Below, piece after piece: positions 32,837-40,285 of a DNA stretch of 64,000 bases. Both the position numbers and the translations under genes were made by a program. The stretch is taken from positions 43,991-107,990 of the forward strand of contig NZ_JAUMKB010000016.1 of NCBI RefSeq assembly GCF_030519375.1, written 5' to 3'. Below the pieces are notes generated by a model. That model was not told the DNA's origin. It saw only the letters and a program-made list of their open reading frames with translations, and ran no database searches. Source of the DNA: Mucilaginibacter tolerans (GTDB lineage: Bacteria > Bacteroidota > Bacteroidia > Sphingobacteriales > Sphingobacteriaceae). The stretch's first letter is position 1. The number at the start of each line of letters is the position of its first letter.

Positions 32837-34015
32837 ATGCGCTTAAAGATATTTAACGGGCAGGTAATTACCCCCAATGGTATTATAAAAAATGGGAATT
32901 TGTTGATTGATGACGGAAAGATCGTCGAAGTCAGCAGCTCAAACATCGATGCGCCTGATGCTATTGAGTTGGACGCAAAGGGTGAATACGTTTCTCCGGG
33001 CTTTATAGATATCCATATACACGGCGGTGGCGGGCATGATTTTATGGATAACGCCGTAGATGCATTTCTTGGCATCGCAGAACTACATGTTAAACACGGC
33101 ACGACAGCTATGCTGCCAACTACTTTGAGCTGCGAAAAGGCTGATCTGCTGGAAACGCTCCGGATTTACGAGGAAGCAAATAGACTTAATACAAAAGGCT
33201 CACAATTTATCGGTATTCATATTGAGGGGCCTTATTTTGCCATGAATCAAAGGGGAGCGCAGGACCCACGTTATATCCGTGACCCTGACCCGGCAGAATA
33301 CGCTGAAATATTATCAGCCTCAAAATCAATCAGAAGGTGGAGCGCAGCACCCGAACGTAATGGCGCTATCGAATTTGGTAAATATATGGTAGCTCATGGT
33401 GTTTTGCCTGCAATTGCCCATACAGATGCTATCTATGAAGATGTGATCGAAGCTTTTAATAACGGCTATACGTTGGCTACGCATTTTTATTCGGCCATGT
33501 CGGGTGTAACCAGGAGGAATGCATTTCGTTATGCCGGAGTGATTGAAAGCGTCTACCTGATCGATGATATGGATGTAGAGATTATTGCAGATGGAATCCA
33601 TTTGCCAAAACCGCTGCTTCAATTAATTTATAAGATTAAAGGATCGCAACGAACAGCGTTGATCACCGATGCGATGCGTGCTGCAGGTATGCCGCCGGGC
33701 GAAAGTATCTTAGGCAGCAAAAAGGACGGCACGAAAGTGATTGTTGAAGATGGCGTAGCCAAAATGCCTGACCGGAGTTCGTTCGCCGGAAGTGTCGCTA
33801 CTTTCGATCGCTTGATACGAACAATGATACAAACTGCGGATGTGCCCTTAATTGAGGCCGTACGAATGGCATCAGAAACTCCGGCCAGAATTATGAAAAT
33901 TGAAAAAAAAGGATCCATTAAAAAAGGAAATGATGCAGACGTTGTAATTTTTGATGAAAATGTTCATATTGCTGCCACCATTGTGAATGGTAAAATAGTT
34001 CATACACATACATGA
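32837..34015 (+). CDS. nagA: N-acetylglucosamine-6-phosphate deacetylase
   Basis: This metal-dependent amidohydrolase (392 residues from ATG 32837; an ATG at 32804 lies in the previous gene) removes acetate from GlcNAc-6-phosphate. Visible motifs: GFIDIHIHGGGGHDFMD near the N-terminus, HIEGPYFAMNQRGAQDPRYI, AHTDAIYEDV, THFYSAMSGVTRR, ADGIHLP, LITDAMRAAGMPPG and ETPARIMKIEKKGSIKKGNDADVVIFD. It sits between the GH20 gene and nagB and overlaps nagB by four bases. It acts in the cytoplasm. Confidence 0.95.
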   Translation: MRLKIFNGQVITPNGIIKNGNLLIDDGKIVEVSSSNIDAPDAIELDAKGEYVSPGFIDIHIHGGGGHDFMDNAVDAFLGIAELHVKHGTTAMLPTTLSCEKADLLETLRIYEEANRLNTKGSQFIGIHIEGPYFAMNQRGAQDPRYIRDPDPAEYAEILSASKSIRRWSAAPERNGAIEFGKYMVAHGVLPAIAHTDAIYEDVIEAFNNGYTLATHFYSAMSGVTRRNAFRYAGVIESVYLIDDMDVEIIADGIHLPKPLLQLIYKIKGSQRTALITDAMRAAGMPPGESILGSKKDGTKVIVEDGVAKMPDRSSFAGSVATFDRLIRTMIQTADVPLIEAVRMASETPARIMKIEKKGSIKKGNDADVVIFDENVHIAATIVNGKIVHTHT

Positions 34016-34779
34016 TAAAGGAATTAAAGATTGACGATTTAGAAGTAAAAATATATCAGGACAGAATAAAGATGGGAGAGGCGGCAGCCTCGGCAGTGGG
34101 TGAACGAATCGTTGAACTATTAAGCCGGCAAGAATATGTTAATATTGTACTCGCTTCGGCGCCATCGCAAAATGAGTTCCTGGCAGCTTTAATTAAGCAG
34201 GCTGGTATTGACTGGAAACGGGTCAATGCGTTTCATGTGGATGAATATATTGGCTTGCCTGAAAACTCTCCTCAAAAATTTGGCTCTTTTTTAGACCGAA
34301 AGATATTTAAGCACTTACCATTCAATACCCTGAATTATATCAATGGTAATTCTCCGGATTCTTTTGCAGAGTGCGGAAGATATGCAGAACTATTGCATGA
34401 ATATCCATCTGATATTGTTTGTTTAGGGATAGGAGAGAATGGACACCTTGCTTTCAACGACCCTCATGTGGCCGATCTGAATGACCCGGTAAGGGTCAAG
34501 ATCGTCGATCTGGATTTTGAGTGCAGGCGACAACAGGTAAGTGATGGTACATTTGATACGTTGAACAGCGTGCCCAAACTAGCTATTACATTGACTATCC
34601 CCGCTTTAATGGCTGGCAGATATGTTTACTGTATTGTTCCGGGTAAAAATAAAACTATTGCCGTTTACAATACTTTGTACAGAAAGATTAGTGAGCAATG
34701 CCCTGCTTCAGTATTACGTACACACCCTGACTCAGTTTTATTTTTGGATGAGGATAGCGCTGCATTGATAAAATCATAA
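34012..34779 (+). CDS. nagB: Glucosamine-6-phosphate deaminase family protein
   Basis: This 255-residue protein has the NagB signatures NAFHVDEYIGLPENSPQKFGSFL and CLGIGENGHLAFNDPHVAD, including the catalytic Asp, Glu and His set, and LTIPALMAGRYVYCIVPGKNKTIAVYNTLY. It converts glucosamine-6-phosphate to fructose-6-phosphate and ammonia. The ATG overlaps the nagA stop (ATGA). Together with the GH20 enzyme and NagA it forms a compact GlcNAc use cassette. No GlcNAc kinase or transporter is in this window. Confidence 0.92.
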   Translation: MIKELKIDDLEVKIYQDRIKMGEAAASAVGERIVELLSRQEYVNIVLASAPSQNEFLAALIKQAGIDWKRVNAFHVDEYIGLPENSPQKFGSFLDRKIFKHLPFNTLNYINGNSPDSFAECGRYAELLHEYPSDIVCLGIGENGHLAFNDPHVADLNDPVRVKIVDLDFECRRQQVSDGTFDTLNSVPKLAITLTIPALMAGRYVYCIVPGKNKTIAVYNTLYRKISEQCPASVLRTHPDSVLFLDEDSAALIKS

Positions 34780-34789
34780 ATTTGATATC

Positions 34790-35740
34790 ATGACAAAACC
34801 CGTTATGATATCAGAAAATAGCCTGTCACTTAATCTCGGCGGTCAAAGTCGCCGGAAATTTATTTATAACACAGCTACAGCAGTAGGTGCCGGTATGATA
34901 TTGTCATCGCCATTGATAGGCCACACTGCCGATTTTGTTAAAAAGCCAGAACGTTATACTGTAAAACAGATCATCGACCTATTTATGAAACAGGTGCCCG
35001 GTGCGCCATTCGCAAATACTGTTGATACGCTAAAATCAGGCAGCCCGGATACAGTAGTGACGGGCATCGTTACGACGATGTTTGCCACTATTGATGTTAT
35101 CCGTAAGGCAATTGATCTGGGAGCTAACTTCATTGTTGCTCACGAGCCTACTTTCTATAACCACCTGGATGCAACAGATTGGATAAAAGATGATGATGTA
35201 TTGCAGTATAAAATGGATCTGCTGAATAAACACGGTATTGCCGTATGGCGGAATCATGATACTATTCACCAGTTAAAACCCGATGGCGTTACTAAAGGCG
35301 TATTAGAACAATTGGAATGGCAGCAATATGCCGGAAAAGATATTCCAAATATCCTGACTTTACCTTCAATACCGTTAAAGGAGTTGATAGCTCAAACAAA
35401 AGACAAACTACGTATTGAAAAAGTGCGATTTATCGGAGACCTAAATCAAAATTGTTCCAAAGTGTTGTTTATGCCTGGTGCATCAGGCGGTACGCGTCAG
35501 ATTCAAAGCATTGGAAAAATAAAACCGGACGTATTATTCTGCGGTGAGATAGCCGAATGGGAAACAGCGGAATATGTCCGTGATGCACGTGCCAAAGGCG
35601 ACAATTTATCATTAGTAGTATTAGGTCACATTGCCAGTGAGGAGCCAGGGTCGGCATTTATGCTGCAATGGCTGAAAGATAATGTGCCATCGGTAAAAGC
35701 GACGCATATTTATTGCGAAAATTCGTTGATGTTTATCTAG
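34790..35740 (+). CDS. NIF3-like (DUF34) dinuclear-metal protein with Tat-type leader
   Basis: This 316-residue protein has NIF3-family metal-site motifs: VAHEPTFYNH, AVWRNHDTIHQ, FMPGASGGTRQIQ and GHIASEEPGS. The N-terminus holds SRRKFIYNTATAVGAGMILSSPLIG, a Tat-like leader, which is unusual as NIF3 proteins are normally cytoplasmic. It follows nagB by 10 bases. Family function is not settled (GTP cyclohydrolase I type 2-like; metal hydrolase). A periplasmic metal hydrolase is the simplest reading. Confidence 0.82.
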   Translation: MTKPVMISENSLSLNLGGQSRRKFIYNTATAVGAGMILSSPLIGHTADFVKKPERYTVKQIIDLFMKQVPGAPFANTVDTLKSGSPDTVVTGIVTTMFATIDVIRKAIDLGANFIVAHEPTFYNHLDATDWIKDDDVLQYKMDLLNKHGIAVWRNHDTIHQLKPDGVTKGVLEQLEWQQYAGKDIPNILTLPSIPLKELIAQTKDKLRIEKVRFIGDLNQNCSKVLFMPGASGGTRQIQSIGKIKPDVLFCGEIAEWETAEYVRDARAKGDNLSLVVLGHIASEEPGSAFMLQWLKDNVPSVKATHIYCENSLMFI

Positions 35741-35744
35741 GCAT

Positions 35745-35770
35745 AAAGGCCCATTGGCTAATGGACCTTT
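35745..35770. terminator. Terminator-like hairpin between convergent genes
   Basis: AAAGGCCCATT (35745-35755) pairs with AATGGACCTTT (35760-35770) with one mismatch and a GGCT loop. The U-tracts are short, so efficiency is uncertain. It lies between the NIF3-like stop (35740) and the convergent reductase stop (35777). Confidence 0.55.
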
Positions 35771-35776
35771 GACATA

Positions 35777-36343
35777 TTATGCGGGCTTGTAACATAGAAT
35801 TACTACCCCATTGTTAAGCGGAGTAACTTTTATCAGGTTTAACTGACGTGGTTTTTCTAGCCCTCCAAATATCGACATGCCTCTCCCGGCTGCTGCAGGA
35901 TTAACAAATAAGTGATATTCATCTATCAAGCCCGCTTCGATTACCGACGACACAAACTCAGCACCCCCATACATTACAATGTCCTTCCCGTCCCGTTTTT
36001 TTAAATCATTGACTTCGGTAACCAGGTCATTTTTTGCAATGGTTGTATTGTCCCAGCTGGATTTATCCAAAGTTTTACTAAAAACGATTTTAGGCATGTC
36101 CACCATTTTCCGGGCAAATGAATACTGAGGGTCGTCGGGCCTGGTGGTGATATCTGTCCAATATGGGATAAAGCCATCGGCCAGTTTGCGTCCCAATAGC
36201 ATGGTATCGCATAAGTCGGTTAGGTCGGTTACATATTGTATAAAGTCCTCAGTGGCATTCCAGGTGAGCCAGTCCATTTCGCCATTTGGCCCGGCTATAA
36301 AACCATCTACCGATATCTGTACCTGTAATTTCAGCTTTTTCAT
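35777..36343 (-). CDS. Dihydrofolate reductase/RibD C-terminal family protein
   Basis: This 188-residue single-domain protein has the RibD-C/DHFR fold motifs KLQVQISVDGFIAGPNGEMDWL at the start, TMLLGRKLADGFIPYW, DIVMYGGAEFVSSVIEAGLIDEYHLFVNP and a final FGGLEKPRQLNLIKVTPLNNGVVILCYKP. Members bind NADPH; true substrates in Bacteroidota are unknown, and these stand-alone copies are often stress- or regulator-linked. Its promoter shares a direct repeat with that of the VOC gene at 41815. Confidence 0.88.
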   Translation of the reverse strand: MKKLKLQVQISVDGFIAGPNGEMDWLTWNATEDFIQYVTDLTDLCDTMLLGRKLADGFIPYWTDITTRPDDPQYSFARKMVDMPKIVFSKTLDKSSWDNTTIAKNDLVTEVNDLKKRDGKDIVMYGGAEFVSSVIEAGLIDEYHLFVNPAAAGRGMSIFGGLEKPRQLNLIKVTPLNNGVVILCYKPA

Positions 36344-36378
36344 AGTTGTTGTTTTTCGTCGTTGTTAATTGATATAAA

Positions 36379-36386
36379 CAAATATA
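36379..36386 (-). promoter_or_regulatory. -7 box (TATATTTG) for the DHFR-like gene
   Basis: On the minus strand TATATTTG matches TAnnTTTG and lies about 36 bases before the ATG at 36343. No TTG is found 17-23 bases upstream, as expected for an activator-dependent promoter. Confidence 0.5.
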
Positions 36387-36415
36387 CAGGGATTGATCAC
36401 CCCAGGGTGAGGCGT

Positions 36416-36446
36416 AAATCCGACTATCAGGTGGGTTAAATGCGAC
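36416..36446 (-). promoter_or_regulatory. Direct repeat GTCG(C/G)ATTT, 22-base spacing
   Basis: On the minus strand GTCGCATTT (36446-36438) and GTCGGATTT (36424-36416) are exactly 22 bases apart, and the nearer one ends 30 bases before the -7 box. The same layout precedes the VOC gene (42365-42395). It resembles AraC-type half-sites. Confidence 0.5.
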
Positions 36447-36462
36447 AGCATTTATTCCGAAC

Positions 36463-37026
36463 TTACGCCATCGCAAACTTCGGTTTCCTGATCTTTTTTA
36501 CAATCAATCTAATGACAAAATACAATAAAATGATCCCCAGGACAGTAAAAATTATAGGATAATAGGTGGGCAAGCCTGTCATCGTACCTTGCCAGCCTAT
36601 GAAATACCACTGGTGATCGCGATAAACCCAGGTCTCCGTATAAAATATTTTTGCCGCCATAATTGATTTTATGTAAAAGCTGGCGCCGCCGGTAATGATA
36701 GCAAGGTTTCCATAAACTCGTATCTTTTTATTGGATAGGGTGGTTGTGGCACCTTTGAATTTGCCGAAAGTTTTCATCATCTCAATTTTGTTTTCCATTA
36801 CCCCATCCGCATTGATAGTAATGTAGTCCTGGCCGATCATTTTTTCTGCGGCAACTTTATCGCCGGTTAATACAATATGGAACATTTCTGCTTCCTTATT
36901 GATCAGCACTTTGGCTAACGAATCTGAAGGAACTAAATCCTGTGAAAAAGCATTTGGCTTAATTCCAACAAAAACCAGCGCAAGAATAAATAGTACTTTT
37001 TGGGAAAACAGGTTTAGCCTATACAT
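36463..37026 (-). CDS. NTF2-like/DUF4440 protein with C-terminal membrane helix
   Basis: This 187-residue protein has a signal peptide (LFSQKVLFILALVFVGIKPNAFS) and an NTF2-like fold (about 30-145: LVPSDSLAKVLINKEAEMFHIVLTGDKVAAEKMIGQDYITINADGV..., RVYGNLAIITGGASFY, TETWVYRDHQWYFIGWQGT), then a hydrophobic segment (YPIIFTVLGIILLYFVIRLIV) and a basic tail. DUF4440 domains are ligand-binding or ketosteroid-isomerase-like, with no general function. The C-terminal helix would anchor the domain in the membrane facing the periplasm. Confidence 0.8.
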   Translation of the reverse strand: MYRLNLFSQKVLFILALVFVGIKPNAFSQDLVPSDSLAKVLINKEAEMFHIVLTGDKVAAEKMIGQDYITINADGVMENKIEMMKTFGKFKGATTTLSNKKIRVYGNLAIITGGASFYIKSIMAAKIFYTETWVYRDHQWYFIGWQGTMTGLPTYYPIIFTVLGIILLYFVIRLIVKKIRKPKFAMA

Positions 37027-37330
37027 ACACTTTCAGTTTGAAATTTAGGTTAAAAGAATGCAGACTTCAAATAGGGGAGACAGTTGTTTAGTGCCCTGAA
37101 TAATAAATATCTGATTGTTAAATAATTACAATTATCATGAAGGTACTCATATTAATGTAATTACCTAATAGTATGGGCGGAATTTCTCGTAAACCACTAT
37201 ATAAAGAGCAGGCCGCTAATAGCCAACACCCTTATTGGGGGAAACACTTATTAGAATTCAAATGCTGTAATCAGTATAAAAACTTTGGCATAGGGTGTTT
37301 GGGAGAGATTTTCCCGATTTTTATCTGTTT

Positions 37331-37488
37331 TGTCATTTTGGCAGTGCCTTGTCAGGTGAATTTAACTGACAGGTTGTCGCAAATTCGCTCATATTTAAAG
37401 AGTGTGACAAATTGTCAAAAATTTTATTTGGTGATAATTTTGAAGAAGATTTTTGATTTGGGAGGCCTTTTTTGACAAAAAAATGTCA
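37331..37488. other. Cluster of TGACA/TGTCA words
   Basis: TGTCA or TGACA occurs at 37331, 37350, 37367, 37405, 37413, 37473 and 37484, with a near copy (TGTCG) at 37375. Several are paired as dyads, for instance TGACAAATTGTCA (37405-37417) and TGACA-N6-TGTCA (37473-37488). The region holds no convincing gene; a 100-codon frame at 37173-37475 lacks coding character. It may be a multi-site operator region. Confidence 0.4.
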
Positions 37489-37921
37489 GATGGAGTGTTT
37501 TTTCGCCGAAAATCACCTCATTTTTTCTGTTTTCTGGTGGATTTGGCCTTAAAACCAACTACTGCCCGGCAAAACATCTTTAATTTTTCCATTTATTTAT
37601 GATTTTCTCCTAAACATAATTTATTGCTTTCTTCAAGCTTATATTTTTTGTTGATGAATCTTTCTTATGAAATTTTTTTAAGAAGTGTAAAAAGTTTTAA
37701 AATGATTTTTTCTTTTTGGTAAAATCCATTTTTAGTCATTTTTGGGTTAAAAAAATATTTTAAAAAGTGGCATATTTTTCGTCGTGATTATGCCAGAAGA
37801 ATACGATTGCTCTGTTCAACCTGAACCCTGAATTGCAAAATTTGAGGTGTAGCCGTAAGACAGTTTTATTTTTCTGAAAGCTATTTAATCATTTAATAAT
37901 TAATAAATAAAAACAAACGTC
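37489..37921. other. AT-rich intergenic region upstream of the leucine leader
   Basis: This stretch has no gene I can support. It is very A/T-rich with runs of T and A. One weak promoter candidate is TTTG (37841-37844), 22 bases, then TATTTTTC (37867-37874), one base off TAnnTTTG, about 50 bases before the leader peptide ATG. Confidence 0.35.
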
Positions 37922-38002
37922 ATGATCACTGTATTAGAAGTTGCTCTGTTGCTAGCTATTATTATAGTACCTCTTACCCCTGCAAAAAGCAGAGTAAAAT
38001 AA
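37922..38002 (+). CDS. Branched-chain amino-acid leader peptide (26 residues)
   Basis: The peptide starts MITVLEVALLLAIIIV and ends VPLTPAKSRVK. Half of its 26 residues are Leu, Ile or Val, including three Leu codons in a row (37946-37954, written VALLLA) and three Ile codons (37958-37966). It is followed 22 bases later by a strong terminator hairpin and lies upstream of leuC. This matches ribosome-mediated attenuation of leucine/isoleucine/valine operons: low charged tRNA stalls the ribosome on these codons and prevents termination. A small hairpin (37974-37997) covers the last codons. I see no convincing antiterminator pairing by eye. It could instead be a small membrane peptide, but position and composition favour a leader. 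Confidence 0.65.
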   Translation: MITVLEVALLLAIIIVPLTPAKSRVK

Positions 38003-38024
38003 ATTTGTACTATACGTAAGTTTC

Positions 38025-38064
38025 AAATAAAAAGGGACGGCAACAATGCCGTCCCTTTTTATTT
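38025..38064 (+). terminator. Attenuator-type terminator before leuC
   Basis: The arms 38025-38042 and 38047-38064 are perfect 18-base complements around an ACAA loop, with a GC core (GGGACGGCA) and a T-rich 3' arm. It lies 22 bases after the leader stop and 165 bases before leuC. It may regulate leuC by attenuation. Confidence 0.9.
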
Positions 38065-38229
38065 GGGCTGATTTGAGACCTTAGTCTATTATGGTATTTA
38101 GGCTATTTTCTTTATTATTTTGTTTTAAATCAAATAAATTTGAAAAAATATTAGTGATTTTGCAATGTTTTTCCGAATTTGCACCTCTGTTTTCGAAGAT
38201 TATAAAACTAATTTCAAATACTTAATAAA

Positions 38230-39633
38230 ATGAGCACTAGTCCAAGTACCCTGTTTGATAAAGTGTGGGACTCACACGTGGTAAGGAAGATTGCGGATGG
38301 CCCGGATGTATTATTTATCGACAGACACTTTATTCACGAGGTGACAAGCCCGGTGGCTTTCCTAGGATTAAAGACCAGGGGCATTTCTGTAATGTACCCA
38401 AGCAGAACATTTGCAACCGCCGATCACAATACACCTACTATTAACCAGCATTTGCCTGTTCAGGACCCGCTTTCGGCCAACCAGCTAAAAGCTCTGGAGG
38501 AAAATACAGCTAAATATGGTATATCACACTGGGGACTGAATAACCCTAAAAATGGTATTGTGCACGTAGTTGGTCCGGAAAATGGCATCACACTTCCGGG
38601 TATGACCATTGTTTGCGGAGACTCGCACACATCAACACACGGTGCATTTGGCGCTATTGCTTTTGGTATCGGTACTTCTGAGGTAGAGATGGTACTTTCT
38701 TCACAATGCATCATGCAGCCAAAGCCTAAAAAATTACGCATTACTATTAATGGTAAACTTGGTAAAGGTGTTACACCGAAGGATGTTCCTTTGTTTATCC
38801 TTTCGCAGATTACAGCCAGTGGTGCCACCGGATACTTTATAGAATTTGCCGGCGAGGTATTTGAAAGCATGAGTATGGAAGGTCGTATGACCGTATGTAA
38901 CCTTTCTATCGAGATGGGTGCCCGCGGTGGTATGGTTGCCCCGGACGAGACTACTTTTGCCTACTTAAAAGGCAGAGAACTTGCTCCAAAAGGTGATGCA
39001 TGGGCTAAAGCAGAGACTTACTGGAAAACTTTGAAGACTGACGAAGGCGCAAAGTTCGACCTGGAGCTAACTTACCATGCTGATGAAATCGAGCCGCAGA
39101 TCACTTATGGTACCAATCCGGGTTTAGGAACCGGTATTACTCACCATATTCCGTTTGCCAAAGAAGTGAAAGATGGTGAAGCATCTTATAAGAAATCATT
39201 AGACTATATGGGTTTCCATGAGGATGATCAATTGATCGGCAAGCCGGTTGATTATGTATTCCTGGGAAGCTGTACTAATGGCCGTATTGAGGATTTCAGA
39301 GCTTTTGCGTCGCTGGTAAAAGGCCGCAAGAAAGCAGATAATATAACAGCATGGCTGGTTCCGGGATCGCACGTTGTGGAAAGCCAGATCAAAGAAGAAG
39401 GTATCCTTGATATCCTGAACGAAGCAGGGTTCCAGTTGCGGCAGCCCGGTTGTTCAGCTTGCCTGGCAATGAACGATGATAAAGTTCCGGCAGGTAAATA
39501 TGCCGTAAGTACCAGCAACCGTAACTTCGAAGGCCGACAGGGACCCGGTGCGCGTACCTTATTGGCAAGCCCGCTGGTAGCAGCAGCAGCAGCAGTAACC
39601 GGCAAGGTAACCGATCCGAGAGAATTGATGTAA
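38230..39633 (+). CDS. leuC: 3-isopropylmalate dehydratase large subunit
   Basis: This 467-residue aconitase-family protein carries Fe-S ligands in FLGSCTNGRIEDF and RQPGCSACLAMNDDKV, and substrate-loop motifs ICGDSHTSTHGAFGA (as VCGDSHTSTHGAFGA) and EFAGEVFESMSMEGRMTVCNLSIEMGARGGMVAPDE. It isomerises 2- to 3-isopropylmalate with LeuD in leucine synthesis, and the same pair can isomerise citramalate toward isoleucine. Length is normal. It starts the leuC-leuD-synthase operon behind the leader peptide and terminator. Confidence 0.97.
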   Translation: MSTSPSTLFDKVWDSHVVRKIADGPDVLFIDRHFIHEVTSPVAFLGLKTRGISVMYPSRTFATADHNTPTINQHLPVQDPLSANQLKALEENTAKYGISHWGLNNPKNGIVHVVGPENGITLPGMTIVCGDSHTSTHGAFGAIAFGIGTSEVEMVLSSQCIMQPKPKKLRITINGKLGKGVTPKDVPLFILSQITASGATGYFIEFAGEVFESMSMEGRMTVCNLSIEMGARGGMVAPDETTFAYLKGRELAPKGDAWAKAETYWKTLKTDEGAKFDLELTYHADEIEPQITYGTNPGLGTGITHHIPFAKEVKDGEASYKKSLDYMGFHEDDQLIGKPVDYVFLGSCTNGRIEDFRAFASLVKGRKKADNITAWLVPGSHVVESQIKEEGILDILNEAGFQLRQPGCSACLAMNDDKVPAGKYAVSTSNRNFEGRQGPGARTLLASPLVAAAAAVTGKVTDPRELM

Positions 39634-39665
39634 TCGGTAATTGAATAATTCTTAGTAAAATTAAA

Positions 39666-40262
39666 ATGGCATACGATAAATTCACAATATTAAAAAGTAC
39701 AGCAGTTCCGCTGCCAATAGAGAATGTTGATACCGACCAGATCATCCCTGCGCGCTTCTTAAAAGCTACTGAACGTAAAGGCTTTGGCGATAATCTTTTC
39801 AGGGACTGGAGATATAATCCAGATAATACGCCTAAACAGGATTTTATATTGAATGATTCAACCTATTCAGGCAAAATACTGGTAGGCGGTAAAAACTTTG
39901 GCAGCGGCAGTAGCCGCGAGCATGCCGCATGGGCTATTTACGATTACGGTTTCCGTTGTGTAGTATCCAGCTTTTTTGCGGATATATTCAGAAACAACGC
40001 CATCAATGTAGGTATCCTGCCGGTTCAGGTAAGCCCTGAGTTTTTGGATAAGATATTCAAAAATGTGATCGGCGATCCATCAACCGAATTGGAGGTAAAC
40101 CTGAATGATCAAACTATCACTATTTTGAAAACTGGTGATAAGGAATCATTCGTTATAAACGGTTACAAAAAACACAACCTGCTCAACGGGTTTGATGATA
40201 TTGACTACCTGCAGGCGATGAAAGAAGAGATAGGTGGCTTTGCTGCAAAGAGTATCTATTAA
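39666..40262 (+). CDS. leuD: 3-isopropylmalate dehydratase small subunit
   Basis: This 198-residue protein has the small-subunit signatures NVDTDQIIPARFLKATERKGFGDNLF and LVGGKNFGSGSSREHAAWAIYDYGFRCVVSSFFADIFRNNA. It completes the isomerase with LeuC. It lies 32 bases after leuC and 23 before the synthase gene, so the three are co-transcribed. Confidence 0.97.
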   Translation: MAYDKFTILKSTAVPLPIENVDTDQIIPARFLKATERKGFGDNLFRDWRYNPDNTPKQDFILNDSTYSGKILVGGKNFGSGSSREHAAWAIYDYGFRCVVSSFFADIFRNNAINVGILPVQVSPEFLDKIFKNVIGDPSTELEVNLNDQTITILKTGDKESFVINGYKKHNLLNGFDDIDYLQAMKEEIGGFAAKSIY

Positions 40263-40285
40263 TCTGCAGCAATATTTTTAGTACA

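Noticed and set aside
37173..37475. 100-codon open frame (+) starting MGGISRKP
   Set aside because: It has odd composition, no family resemblance and runs through the TGACA/TGTCA cluster, so I treat it as non-coding.
37790..37831. 13-codon frame MPEEYDCSVQPEP before the leader
   Set aside because: It is too short and has no control-codon bias or conserved context, so it is probably chance.
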